Assembly: GCA_905183005.1 (NCBI GenBank)
Contig: CAJJDO010000114.1
Coordinates: 279,978-343,977 of the forward strand
Direction: 5' to 3'
Source of the DNA: Paramecium pentaurelia
Lineage: Eukaryota > Ciliophora > Oligohymenophorea > Peniculida > Parameciidae
DNA length: 64,000 nucleotides
The notes beneath the pieces are model-generated. The model saw only the letters and a program-made list of their open reading frames with translations, did no database searches and had not been told where the DNA came from. Shown in pieces: positions 45,797 to 56,820 of this stretch (position 1 is the first letter of the stretch; each line of letters opens with the position of its first letter). The position numbers and the translations under genes are program-made.

Positions 45797-46207
45797 ATGA
45801 GATAAGTTTTTGGTACATCTAGATTTTAGAACCAATAATTTAATTCATCCTTGAGTGGAGCCAAACTAGATTCAAACGTGAAATTACATTCTAATTACAA
45901 GAATATGGATTAACATACATTAACAAAGATTAATGAAGAAAGACCATAAACACATCAAACTTTTGGGCATCGTTATCATTAACAAGATTACGAATTTATT
46001 AATTTGTATGAATCTACAAAACAACTTGTATCAATTTCATTACAATATTGTGAACCTCATGAATTGGCGGTCGATTTGATTTTAAGATATGATTTAATTG
46101 GTGATTCTACTTTAATAGAGGAATAAAAATATGAAGAATCTTAAATTGTATAATTCAATACTTTGTATTAAATTCCTAGTGAAATGAAGATGGAACTTGA
46201 CTAATGA
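45797..46207 (+). CDS. Small hypothetical protein
   Basis: 136 residues, intronless. Starts MRQVFGTSRFQNQQFNSSL, Asn/Gln-rich, then a possibly folded part (YEFINLYESTKQLVSISLQY, ELAVDLILRYDLIGDS) ending EMKMELDQ. No family recognised. It starts 20 bp after the kinase gene and ends 18 bp from the convergent SF-assemblin stop. Confidence 0.6.
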
Positions 46208-46225
46208 TAATTCATAATATATATT

Positions 46226-47085
46226 TCATAAATTTGCTGCAATACTTAGTTTATTACATGTATCTTCCAATAAACTTAATAAATGTTCTTCAGATTATTC
46301 TCTTGTTCTCTTCTCTTAATCTAATTCAACTTTCACTCTATTAACAATATCTTTTAACATTTCAAATATTGATTATTCACTTTCATCTCTATTTCTCTTC
46401 TCTACATTAATCAAATTACTTAACTTAACCAATTCATCTGTAATTGATTTCATTACCTATTAAATAATAATTATAATAACTTACATTTTAATCTGCCTCA
46501 TCTCTCTCATTAGCTTCTTCTCTAATGGCCTCTTAAATCTTAGGCAAATCATTTTATAGACCTTAATGAATGCCTTCAATGGCATCTACTCTTTGAGCTA
46601 TCTCCTTTTATACTTCAGTTCTTAAAAGTGCTGTTTTATCTTCAGTCAATCTAAGAACTTTAGCTTCTCCTTCCTTCTTAGTTTACTATTCATTCTCAAT
46701 GGCATTCTCAAACTTCTTTGTTAATGCTTAGACATCTCTATTCTTGGCTTCATTAGCTTATTCCTTTGCCAATCTATCATCTTCCACTTACTTTTATAAT
46801 TTGCCTAACTGTTAACGAACATTTAAAATTATGTAGATACTTAATCTCTTAATCCATTTAGTTTTGTAAAGATTTACTCTTGAAACTCATTGAATGCATC
46901 TTCTGCTTATTGAATTCTTTATTCAGCCTATTCTAATTTTTAGAATCGCTCATTCTCCACTCCAATCTAGATAGTTGATAATTTCTCAGAAATCTTTTAT
47001 ATTCTCCCTGAACTTGGAGATGGTTATACATCTAAAACCCTATAATACTTACAATATTACATGCAGATTATTTTACTCTTGACAT
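46226..47085 (-). CDS. SF-assemblin
   Basis: 256 residues; introns of 29, 32 and 28 nt. Nearly entirely alpha-helical: RIQKISEKLSTIQIGVENERF, EQAEQRIQQAEDAFNEFQEQ, KFENAIENEQQTKKEGEAKVLRL, EIAQRVDAIEGIHQGL, IREEANERDEADQNV, LVKLSNLINVEKRNRDESEQS, QEKRTREQSEEHLLSLLEDTC. The 29-residue-like periodicity and the EKRxRDESE / EDTC segments are typical of SF-assemblin, the filament protein of striated rootlets attached to basal bodies. Confidence 0.88.
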
Positions 47086-47145
47086 TAGATATATATATAT
47101 ATTTTAATTATTAATTTTATTTGTCATAATAAAGTATATAAAATT

Positions 47146-49387
47146 ATGTCAAAATAATTTAGAAGACTAGATAGTGATAGTGATCTTGAAGAACCAGAAT
47201 CATTAGTCTACAAATAAAGTAATACCTCTATTAAACCATTTAGTGAAATAAATGTAAAGAATGTAAGGTATCTCTTAAATGATCACTGAAATCATATAAG
47301 AAGAAGAGCTTTCTGAAGTTGAAGATAAACATAAATATATGAAGAATTTAGTTGGACGTAAACTAAGTTAATTAGACAGTCCAACTGAATCTGTTAAATC
47401 TGCCTAATCTTCTAAACCATTCTAAAGTCCTAAAAAGACTCTTAAAAGAGACACTATATTTTTTGAATAATCTGACTTCAATATCTTAAGTATTCGAGAG
47501 TATGATTATATTGAAGTATTTATGAATGTTTTAAAAATAGATTAAAAAATGTGAAAAGTGTGCAATTCATGAACAAAGTGAAAATGAAGCAAGAGCATCT
47601 GCTAAGAAGATTGTTTCTTTACTTAAAAAACGATAAGATTACAATCCAGATCTTTAAAGTGATTGGAATGGATTAGAAGAAGTAACCACTTATTCAGCTG
47701 ATACTCAAGAACCTATTGTTGATTATAGATGTCATATTGAACCATTACCTAAAATGGAAAAAGTAGAAATACATGTTTCTGATGGTGTATATGCAGTATA
47801 ATAAGATGGATTTTGGCTTACTAAAATGCATTCTATTAAAGAATTTATTAAGGATCTTCTTACTTTTGTTGAAATAGCTAATGATAAAATGATTTCTAGT
47901 TGGTGTTATTCACGTAATAAATATTTAGAATCAAAATTTAAAATGCATTCTTTATTTAATAGTGACAGAGAAAGTGAAGATCAAAAGCGTATAAAGAATA
48001 GAGATTTTTATAGTGTTCTAAAAATAGACACACATATACATCATAGTTAAAGTATGAATGGCAAGTAATTACTCGAATTTATGAAAAAGAAATTCAGATA
48101 ATGTCCTGAAGAAGTTGTATATTTAGATGATGGTAAAGAAATGACATTGAAAGATATCTAAAAGCGATTTAAATTTAAAACTGAAGAATTAAATATAGAT
48201 CTCTTAGATGTTTAAGCAGATAAATCTCTTTATAAGAGATTTGATAGATTTACTAATAAATATAGTCCTCTTGGATAACCACTATTAAGAAGTATATTTT
48301 TGAAGACTGATAATTATATCAAAGGAAAATATATTGCTGAAATTACTTAAGATATGATTAAAAATATGGATAGACATACATATGCAGAATGGAGAATCAC
48401 TATATATGGAAAATCAAGTAGTGAATGGAGAAAGAAGGCTCAATGGTTAATTAAGAATAAATTACAGCATCCAAATATTAGATGGATAATATAATTGCCT
48501 AGACTTTATTCAGTATATAGAAAGAATGGAGAACTCAATTCATTTCAAGATATGATTGACAATATATTTAGACCTTTATTTGAAGTTACAATCAATCCTG
48601 AAGTTGATCCAGATTTATATTAAGCACTCTTTAGCATCTCAGCATTGGATTGTGTTGATGATGAGAATTAACATGAGAATTTCTTTCTTCAACATCTTAA
48701 AATATAACCTATTAATTGGACTAAAGACTCTAATCCACATTATGCTTATTGGATATATTATATTTATGCAAATTTATCAAGTTTAAATCAATTGAGACAA
48801 CAAAGAGGTTTAAATACATTTGATCTAAGACCGCATTGTGGTCTCAATGGAAATATAGATCATTTAGCTTGTGCATATTTACTGGCAAAAGGGATTAATC
48901 ATGGACTTATCTTAGAATAATCACCTGTACTTAAATATTTGTATTATCTCAAACAAATTGGTATATCTATGTCTCCAATTGCCAATAACAAACTCACATG
49001 TAAATATGCAGATTCACCTTTTAACAGTTATTTTAGATAAGGACTCAATGTATGTTTATCCACTGATGATCCACTTATGTTACATATGACAGATTAACCT
49101 CTTTTAGAGGAATATGCAATTGCTCAACAAATCTTTGATTTATCGAATGTAGACATGTCTGAATTAGCACGTAATTCAGTTAGATGTTCTAGTTTCGAAT
49201 CTATAATCAAAGAATTTTATGTTGGAGTTCAATATGAAAAGATGTATAAAACTATAAGTAATAAATGGCCATATAATACTTAGACAATCCTGAAAGAAAT
49301 AATGTACCCTAAAGCAGATTCCTATTTAGGTAAGAAACACTTAAAGAGGAGTATCAATACTTGCAAGAACTCAGCAAGTCTTAATGA
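47146..49387 (+). CDS. AMP deaminase
   Basis: About 724 residues; introns of 25, 25 and probably 17 nt at the very 3' end. Variable N-terminus (MSKQFRRLDSDSDLEEPES), then DFYSVLKIDTHIHHSQSMN with the metal-binding HxH, YGKSSSEWRKKAQWL, LFEVTINPEVDPDLYQAL, NTFDLRPHCGLNGNIDHLACAYLLA, GISMSPIANN, and CLSTDDPLMLHMTDQPLLEEY with the catalytic Asp pair. It deaminates AMP to IMP in the purine nucleotide cycle; with the AMPK gamma gene in this window it belongs to energy sensing. The last exon reads EEYQYLQELSKSQ only if a 17-nt intron is removed; otherwise the frame runs on to 49593. Confidence 0.9.
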
Positions 49388-49410
49388 TATTTAATAAATA
49401 TTTAATATAA

Positions 49411-49970
49411 ATGGATTATTTTAAATTTGGATAGGTTATCATTCCTGGTAATTTAGTATTTTGGAATAAATAGTATTGTTATTGCATCATTCCTGTAGTC
49501 AAATTGTTACCTGGACGTAAGATTATTATCTTATTAATTATAGATGTGTTATTAATACCTAAAAGATAAGCACTTAGATTATAAGATTTAGATCCTGCTG
49601 AAATATTTGATTTAGGTTTAAGTGTGAAATTTTTAACAAAAAGTCTTGAAAAATACTTTGATTGTACATCATCTACAGTAAATATTTCATCATTCTCAAA
49701 TGAATCAGATGGATTGAATCATTGTTTTATTCATATAATTCCTCGTAAGGAAGGAGATATAAAAAAGAATGATGATCTCTATGGTTTACTAGAAAATTAT
49801 CCTAATGAGTATATAATATTTAGAAATTTAGTTTTATTCGTTAATTTCATAATACATTAGGATTAGGAAATGCATTCAGTGATTAGATGAGAGACACTCT
49901 AAGTTAGGAAGCAAAAAAATATAAAGAATTTTTATAGTAATGTTTACAAGAAGAAATTAAACTAAAATGA
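49411..49970 (+). CDS. Fhit-like HIT-family protein with the catalytic histidine replaced
   Basis: 169 residues; introns of 27 and 23 nt. FKFGQVIIPGNLVFWN, VKLLPGHVLLIPKRQALRLQDLDPAEIFDL, FLTKSLEKYF and IIPRKEGDIKKNDDLYGLL are clearly the bis(5'-adenosyl)-triphosphatase (Fhit) branch. The HIT triad HxHxH, however, reads NHCFIHII: the first and third His remain, but the central nucleophilic His is Phe. Hydrolysis of Ap3A should therefore be lost, leaving a nucleotide-binding protein. A coiled C-terminus (DTLSQEAKKYKEFLQQ) follows. Only 23 bp downstream of AMP deaminase. Confidence 0.85.
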
Positions 49971-49982
49971 TTATATATTATT

Positions 49983-51197
49983 TCAAAGTATTGAAGATTT
50001 ATTATTTTAAGTAATAATCCAAAAGTCTTTCTTTCGTTTAGGTAAGAAATCACGATATCTTCTTTAAACAATATCAGGCATTTTAATTTCATCATAGATA
50101 TATTATTTTACTGGTTTCTCAATTGAGACAACAATAGTCTTATGAATTGACTCATTTTTAGAAGTGACTCTAGGAACAGCTACTTCAGTTTTGTGTATAG
50201 TAGCATACCTAACTTTTACTCTTTTTTAACAAGCTTAATTATATATTTAAGCATATCTTGAGTGAGTTTTATCGAGAACTCTCATTTCAATTTAACTTAA
50301 TTCTTTATTACTAGAAGTCTTAATTTCAGGCAACCCAATTAAATATTCACTATTTTAAGCTAAAGTTTCAGTAACTTTTTCAATTCTCTCAGTTCTATTA
50401 AGTAATTGTGCCTTAATATATTGATTTATATATCTTTGTGCTTCTGAACTTGGTTAATCAGATATGACTTTTTAATAGAAATCCTCATTGCTAATTTTGT
50501 AACAACTACCTTATTTTAAACATTTAACTGTGAAATATCTTTATTTATTTAATAAACATTCTAAATCACCAAATAATTGATAGATTCCTATTTCACTTAT
50601 AGTTATATTTTTCCATCTATTTCCAACAACCATTTTCTTTTATAATTAAAATATTCCATCTCTAACTAAATAAATTGTTTATGATGGTTCTCCTTCATAA
50701 TAGACTAATTGATTTTTATCAAATATTTCTATTTAACAGTTTTTAAGTAATTTTTCAATCATTCCTTTAGATAATTGTCCAAATAATTGAGATTATCTAA
50801 AGAATTCAATTTATTCATTTGGATCTTTTAATTTAGCTTTTCTTTTGATATTTTCAAAATCATATTTGCTTATAGTTCCAAATTTGGTTTTAGTAACACT
50901 TTTTATAGTCTAAAGATAAGGTAAATTTAGTAATGCTTCTGTTCCAAAGTAAGTTTTTTTAATGCTAATTTCTCCTTCTATAAGTAAATAAAATAAATGT
51001 CCAATCTCTCCAGTCTTTATTATATCATCTCCTTCTTCAAATTCTACATAATGAATTTTTTCATAATATTCAATTGAACAAAATATTCCTCCTAATAAAT
51101 TTAATTTCTTAATTCCTTAATGATTCTAAAATAACGATGATAAATGTTTAAGATGATGATCTGCTTTTGTTTAAGATTATTTTGGAATTTCTTGCAT
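49983..51197 (-). CDS. Cyclic-nucleotide-binding domain protein
   Basis: 404 residues, intronless. Two CNB-like domains: IHYVEFEEGDDIIKTGEIG with FYLLIEGEISI, then LVYYEGEPSQTIYLVRDGIFQL with IYQLFGDLECLLNKQRYFTVKC. In the second, FGDLECLL..RYFT aligns with the phosphate-binding cassette FGE-ALL-R-A-T and keeps the Arg. No kinase, channel or other effector domain is visible; the C-terminus is basic with IYDEIKMPDIV and RRYRDFLPKRKKDFW. Perhaps a stand-alone cAMP/cGMP receptor, fitting the cyclase in this window. Start codon is 10 bp from that of the divergent gene. Confidence 0.8.
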
Positions 51198-51207
51198 TAT
51201 TAATAAA
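51198..51207. promoter_or_regulatory. 10-bp gap between divergent start codons
   Basis: The cNMP-binding protein starts at 51197 (minus) and the membrane protein at 51208 (plus). Second case of this kind in the window. Confidence 0.5.
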
Positions 51208-52816
51208 ATGAATAAATTTACACATACATTTAGATAAAAACATTTAGAAAGTCTCTATCAAAAAGGTAAATAAGATTATTGCTATAATGGTTTCAAAAAA
51301 GTAACATTTCTTTCTTTAATAATGATTTTGATGCGTTTGATAACATTTGGGTAATAGAATAATGTAATTGGCATCTTAGTAGCTTCAATTTCTCTTTTAA
51401 TTATATTTGTGATGTCAATTCTAATAATGAGATTCTATTAATCAGGTACAATATTTTGTATGATATTCATCAATAATTTACTCATCTTAATATAATTGTA
51501 AGATTAATCAGATTAAACTAATTAATTTATACTTGGAACTAATGTTGCTATTGCTCATTCAAGTATACTATTGATCATTGATTATAAATTAACACTACTT
51601 AATATATTCTTTTAAACAGCCTTAAAATTATTTATTGCTATATTACTTGATGGTAATATTGATATTACTTCTATCATACTTTCTATTTGTTGTCCTATAT
51701 GTTTTATTTCAGTAGTACATACAATTGAGAAATAGAAAAGATTACTCTTTCTCAGTAATAATTAAGGAAATGATTGGCGTATTTTATAATTATAATTAAA
51801 TAGATTGTCTCTTACCATCAATTATTAGTGATCCTTTTATTTTATTTACATATGATGAAGAAAGAATGTGTTTTAGATATAAGAATTCAAATTAAATTGA
51901 TCATTTTCCATATTCCTCATTTGAATAATAAGCTGAAGAGAATTTTAGATAATTTATAAGAATGTCATCTATAGGTAATATTACAACTGAATAATTTATA
52001 TTAAATAGAATTGAAAAATAAACTAAATTTTTTGATCTCAATTAATTTACACTTAAACCTAATGATTATGATTCAACAGATTTTGAAGAAAAATCAATAT
52101 TATTGGCTGAACTATATCATTTAGAAGATAATTTCTTAATTGTACTTGAATAATCCAAACACAGAGCTTAAACTTTGTAATCTACTAAAGATAATTTAAT
52201 TAATCTAATTGGAAAACATTAATAATTGGTTTAAAATTTCCTTAAAAAATAAGGATAAATAATTAATCATTGTATTTTAAGCTAATCCAATAAAATATAA
52301 CTAATACATTAACTTAAATTACATCATATGTATTTTCAAAGTAAATATAAAGTATCTAATTCTTTTTCATAAATTTAATTTACATCTGAAACTGTTAATG
52401 CAAATTTTAAATAATTATTTCTTTCAATTATTTCATTATTCAAAATAGCCTATAAAGACTATAATTTCTATTTCGATTGCTCAGAAACCCAATATGATGT
52501 TGTTCATTATAAAGATATGGCCTAGGATTTTATTGTTTAATTAATGTAAGTTACACTAAGAAAAACTAACAATGATTTCAAAACATAAACTAAAATCTTA
52601 TTACATTCAAAATCTGAATTATTATTTATTCGAATTATATGCATAAATACTTATTTGTTAGCTGAAAACTTAAACAAAAACTTAGTAATTAAGAATTTTT
52701 TAAAATTTCATTCTCCATAACTAGAAGTAAAAGTTACAGATGGGGGAGTCTTTATAGAATTGTACAAAGATGTTTCTATTCTCAAATCATTTGATAAATT
52801 TGAGAGTTTCAGTTGA
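51208..52816 (+). CDS. Multi-pass membrane protein with degenerate histidine-kinase-like tail (copy 1)
   Basis: About 527 residues with one 25-nt intron. The N-terminal 180 residues contain about five or six hydrophobic helices (VTFLSLIMILMRLITF, ILVASISLLIIFVMSILI, IFCMIFINNLLILI, ALKLFIAILL, IILSICCPICFI). Then a soluble part starting FILFTYDEERMCFRYKN, helices (HRAQTLQSTKDNLINLIGKH) and KLHHMYFQSKYKV. Near the C-terminus DFIVQLMQVTLRKTNN and ELLFIRI look like a worn N-box region of histidine kinase ATPase domains, but no G-boxes and no clear H-box remain. It is paralogous to 54508-56158: same helices, the signature FTYDEER, and the helical region match. Probably a signalling protein whose enzymatic activity was lost. 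Confidence 0.68.
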
Positions 52817-53144
52817 AAGTATTCATAAAATGATATTATACTTTCTATTATCAAAATTATTAAACAATCTTAAATATCATTTATAATTATATAAATATAT
52901 TATATCAATCATATTTTCATTAATTATAAATTTATAAGATATCATAAATAAACTATCAATTACTATATAATTATTTAAGATCTCTTCATTTTTATAAAAT
53001 AATATCTTTAGATATCTCTAAAAAATATATATGGACTTTTGGATTTACCTATTTTTTTGGAATATATATATTAGAGTAGAAAGATAGTTTAGAAATATTA
53101 TTTAAAAAACTCTTAACATTAAAGATATTTATTATAAATTAAAA
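52817..53144. other. AT-rich intergenic spacer
   Basis: 330 bp between the membrane protein and the kinase in tandem. No coding frame. Confidence 0.55.
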
Positions 53145-54447
53145 ATGAATACAACCAAATTTACATTGCAAAACTATGTTAGATCTTGCATTTTGAAGTC
53201 AAAAAATTAAAATCCAATACGTTTGATGCTCTATCCTAACACAAAGTTTATTGATATTATTAAATTAATTCAGATTGTTTGGAGACAAAATGTATAATAA
53301 TTAAGACTTTTTTTAATTGATGGAACCGAAATTGAAGAACAAGATTTAATTAATATTAAATAAGGTACTATTATGTTTACTCAATTGAAAAATGATGAAA
53401 ATGAATTAACTAATCTAAAGTTAGATTATGATATCATCAAAAGAGTGGGGGAAGGTGGATAAGGAGTTGTATTTTTGGGAAAGCACAAAGGAACAAAATA
53501 ATTAGTAGCCATTAAGAAGATAAATGCATCAAATTAGTAAGATTAAGCCTTGGAGACACTAGAATAAGAATCTCTAATCTTAAAATAATTAGATCATCAA
53601 AATATAGTAAAATTATATGAGAAATTTGTCTGTTCAAAATAGAAGGAAGTTATTATGATTTTGGAGTATTTATATGGTGGATCATTATTAACATAAGCTA
53701 ATTGTATAGCTATTTCTTAATTCTAGCTAAATTAACTGAAATAGAAGCAAAACACTTTTCTCATCAATTAGTAGATGCTATTTCTTATTGTCATCAAAAA
53801 AATATTATTCATTGTGATTTAAAATTGGAAAATATTATGCTATCATCTCTTTCTAATAAAAAGGTAATAAATAATAATTAATTAATTAGATTAAAATAAT
53901 TGATTTCGGAGTTTCTAATTATGCTGGACAACCTTTAGTTAAAGAAAATGTTTTAGGTACTCTATCCTATTTGGCTCCAGAAGTATTGTCTAATTCAATT
54001 AAATACATTTAACCTGGATAAGATATTTGGGCTGTTGGATGTATAATATATGGTTTAGTCTTTGGGAAACTTCCATTTGATGGTAACAGTACATCAGAAA
54101 CATATCGAAATATTCTATAATGTAATTACTAGATTCCAAAAAAATGTGTTTCTAAAGATATAATAAATCTATTGAGTTTAATATTCGTGGTTAATCCAAA
54201 AGACAGAGCCAATATTTATGATATTTAATCTCATAATTGGTTTAAAGAATAATCAAAGATATTTAAATTAAATATAAATGGAGTTAATCTTCGTATAGGA
54301 AGATCTTCTAGTGTTGTAAAGATGTAATCATTAAGAAAATCAAATGATGAAGATTAAGGATAAGTTATGAGTCAAAGAAAAATAGGTTGTAGTAGAAGAT
54401 CTGTTACTAGATTGGATAAAGTGTCCTTTTTAGTAAAAAATAAATGA
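53145..54447 (+). CDS. Protein kinase with N-terminal doublecortin/ubiquitin-like domain
   Basis: 417 residues; introns of 23 and 26 nt. N-terminal about 85 residues (PIRLMLYPNTKFIDIIKLIQ, LRLFLIDGTEIEEQDLINIKQG) fit a doublecortin- or ubiquitin-like beta-grasp fold; the 'L-F-L-x-D-G-T-E-I' strand is typical for DCX. The kinase domain has YDIIKRVGEGGQGVVFLGKH, LVAIKKI, VIMILEYLYGGSLL, ISYCHQKNIIHCDLKLENIML, IKIIDFGVSN, VLGTLSYLAPEVL, DIWAVGCIIYGLVFG. HCD replaces HRD but the catalytic Asp and DFG are there, so it is probably active. A basic Ser-rich tail follows. Paralog of 56821-58221. Confidence 0.82.
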
Positions 54448-54507
54448 TTTGTTTATAATTTCTTTATTATTATTAAGATACATAAATATATATATTAATT
54501 AGTTAAA

Positions 54508-56158
54508 TCATTCTATTTCTTCTTCTAAGATTCTTATTTCATTTAATTATTAGAGATTCTTATAAATTAAGAATTGGCAAGCTTAAATATATAAAATTAT
54601 TGTTTACAATTTTCAGATGTTATGATATCAACCTTTGGACTCAATCTAACTTGTATTTTCTAAAATAATTGATTAAAAATTAATTTTTATTTGAATTCTT
54701 CTATTTTATCTAATAAAATGCTAATTTTTATTAATTAAAATTCAGAATTATCTTTAATATAAGTTAAATGGACAAATATAGTTTTTCCATTTGAATAAAG
54801 TCTAACTAAAGTTTATAAAAGAATGACCAAGAATATGTTCAGTAATGATTCATTGCTGAAACCATAAATATCTTCAAAACTATTACTGGAAAATTCAATT
54901 TATATATGTTTATAGGCCATACCATATATGTGTATAAGATTTTTAACCATTTCTGTAATATTAATCTCTTTAATTTTTTCATCTATTTCTTAAAAACTAT
55001 TGCATTATGTATATTTTCCTATAAAGTACATATAATGAATCTTTAATTTATAAATATAATCAATAGTATTATTTTTTGAATTTATTGCATTTTACAATAA
55101 AATTAATTATTTTTTAAGAAAATTAAGAGTCAAATTCTAATGTTAATTAATTCCTTAAATTAAGGCATCTTTTAAATTTTAAAGTTAACGAATTTTCTAT
55201 TCATGTTAATCAAATACTATTAAAAATACTTTTTAACCCAAATAAAAATCAGATAATCTAATAAGTGTTTTTTTTGATTCAGAATCCTCATTATGTTTTT
55301 GAATTCTCAAATAATTTAAGTAAATCTTTTTGTAATCATTACATATTCTTGTTCTATTCAATATATAAAATTCAAGATTATCATTACCCATTTTATAAGT
55401 TCTTAAAAAAGATCTTAGATTTTCAGATGGAGCCTTTTCATTATCCCAAAATATCTTTTACATATCATTCTATATTTTTAAATCAAAGTTTATTCTCTCT
55501 TCATCATAAGTAAACATCAAAAATGGATTTTATATTATTACTGGTAAGGTTTATTCTAATTTAATTTATAGATTTTACCCCATTATTTATTAGAAAATTA
55601 TAATTAAAAATGGGCTCTCTAATTTTTATCATTTTAATAGATAAATAATATTATACATAGAGTAGTTATTATCATTTAAATGAAGTCTTCAACTATGAAA
55701 TGATTATTTACCAGTCCAGAAATAATAATTCGAGTTGCAAAGAACACAATCAATTAAATTGGAGCCTCTTATATACTTGAAAAATAAAACATAGTCATAT
55801 TGAATATCATTACATTTTATCCATTAATGTATATGCATTATGCATTATTATAATAATTTGCACAAACCTACAGTACACAAAGTAGATTGTTAGTAAAAAT
55901 AAAAAGCATCCTTACTTTTTCTTGAGTACCTTTAAATGAAAAAGCCATAAGAAATATACTGTAACAAGTAAAACAGATTTCCCAATACATCACTTCCATA
56001 CTTCCTTAAGCAATAGAAGCCACCAATCTGACTAGTGCAAACAATAATAATAATATAGAAAGAATCTTCCTCATACTTACATTTTTTATTAATCGATCTT
56101 ATTAATATGCTTGTTCTATTCCAGGTATTGCAAATTACAAAGTTAACTTCTTTTTCAT
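54508..56158 (-). CDS. Multi-pass membrane protein with degenerate histidine-kinase-like tail (copy 2)
   Basis: About 533 residues; introns of 23 and 26 nt. Starts MKKKLTLQFAIPGIEQAYQQ; hydrophobic helices ILSILLLLFALVRLVAS, ICFTCYSIFLMAFSF, MLFIFTNNLLCVL, LIVFFATRIIISGL and MIITTLCIILFIY. The soluble part has FLMFTYDEERINFDLKI, SENLRSFLRTYKMG, IHYMYFIGKYTQ and a C-terminal LNIFLVILLQTLVRLYSNGKTIFVHL, which again recalls the N-box region of a histidine kinase without its catalytic boxes. The match with 51208-52816 extends from the first helix to the tail. Same unknown sensor-like family. Confidence 0.68.
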
Positions 56159-56820
56159 ATATATATATATATAAATTAATTTTCATATGAGATCACATCT
56201 TGAACAGAGTATTTTCAATTAAATAATACAGAAATTCCAACAAATTAAATTCCATTTTTTAATAAGAACATCATTTAAAGTAAAATCAAAATATTTCTCT
56301 TTGAAATTTGAGAATATATTTCTATCTTTCCAAAATTTAATGAAAATAAAAGAATTAGAACTTAATTAAAAATGTATTATTTCCATAATTATTTTTATTT
56401 TCAATATTTAGATAAAAGTCTTTTTGTATTTTTTTATAAATATTTGATTCTACTCCTATCCATACTTAAATAATGAAAAGATTTGATATATTTGTATAAT
56501 AATTAATCATCTATTGTTACAGTCTCAATATCAATAATAATATTTTTAATCTATTCTAGATTTCATTAAAATAATAATTGATATTTAATTTAATTTAAAT
56601 ATCTTAAAGTTTGTTAGATATCTATCAGAATAAATGTAGAACTTTTAAAACATATTGGTATATTGATATTCAATGTTTTATTCTGTTAAATTTAATTAAT
56701 CAATTATAATTAATTTTTATGTAATCCAAGAAATAAATGATTAAATTAATGATGGAAGTGCTTATAAAATATTTTAATTATGAATATAAAATCATATTAT
56801 ATTTAGACTAAAGTTTTATA
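56159..56820. other. AT-rich intergenic region
   Basis: 660 bp, including a (TA)n run just upstream of the membrane protein start. No coding frame recognised. Confidence 0.55.

Noticed and set aside
51208..52816. Calling the membrane proteins active hybrid histidine kinases
   Set aside because: No H-box His in context and no G1/G2 glycine boxes; only a faint N-box resemblance remains.
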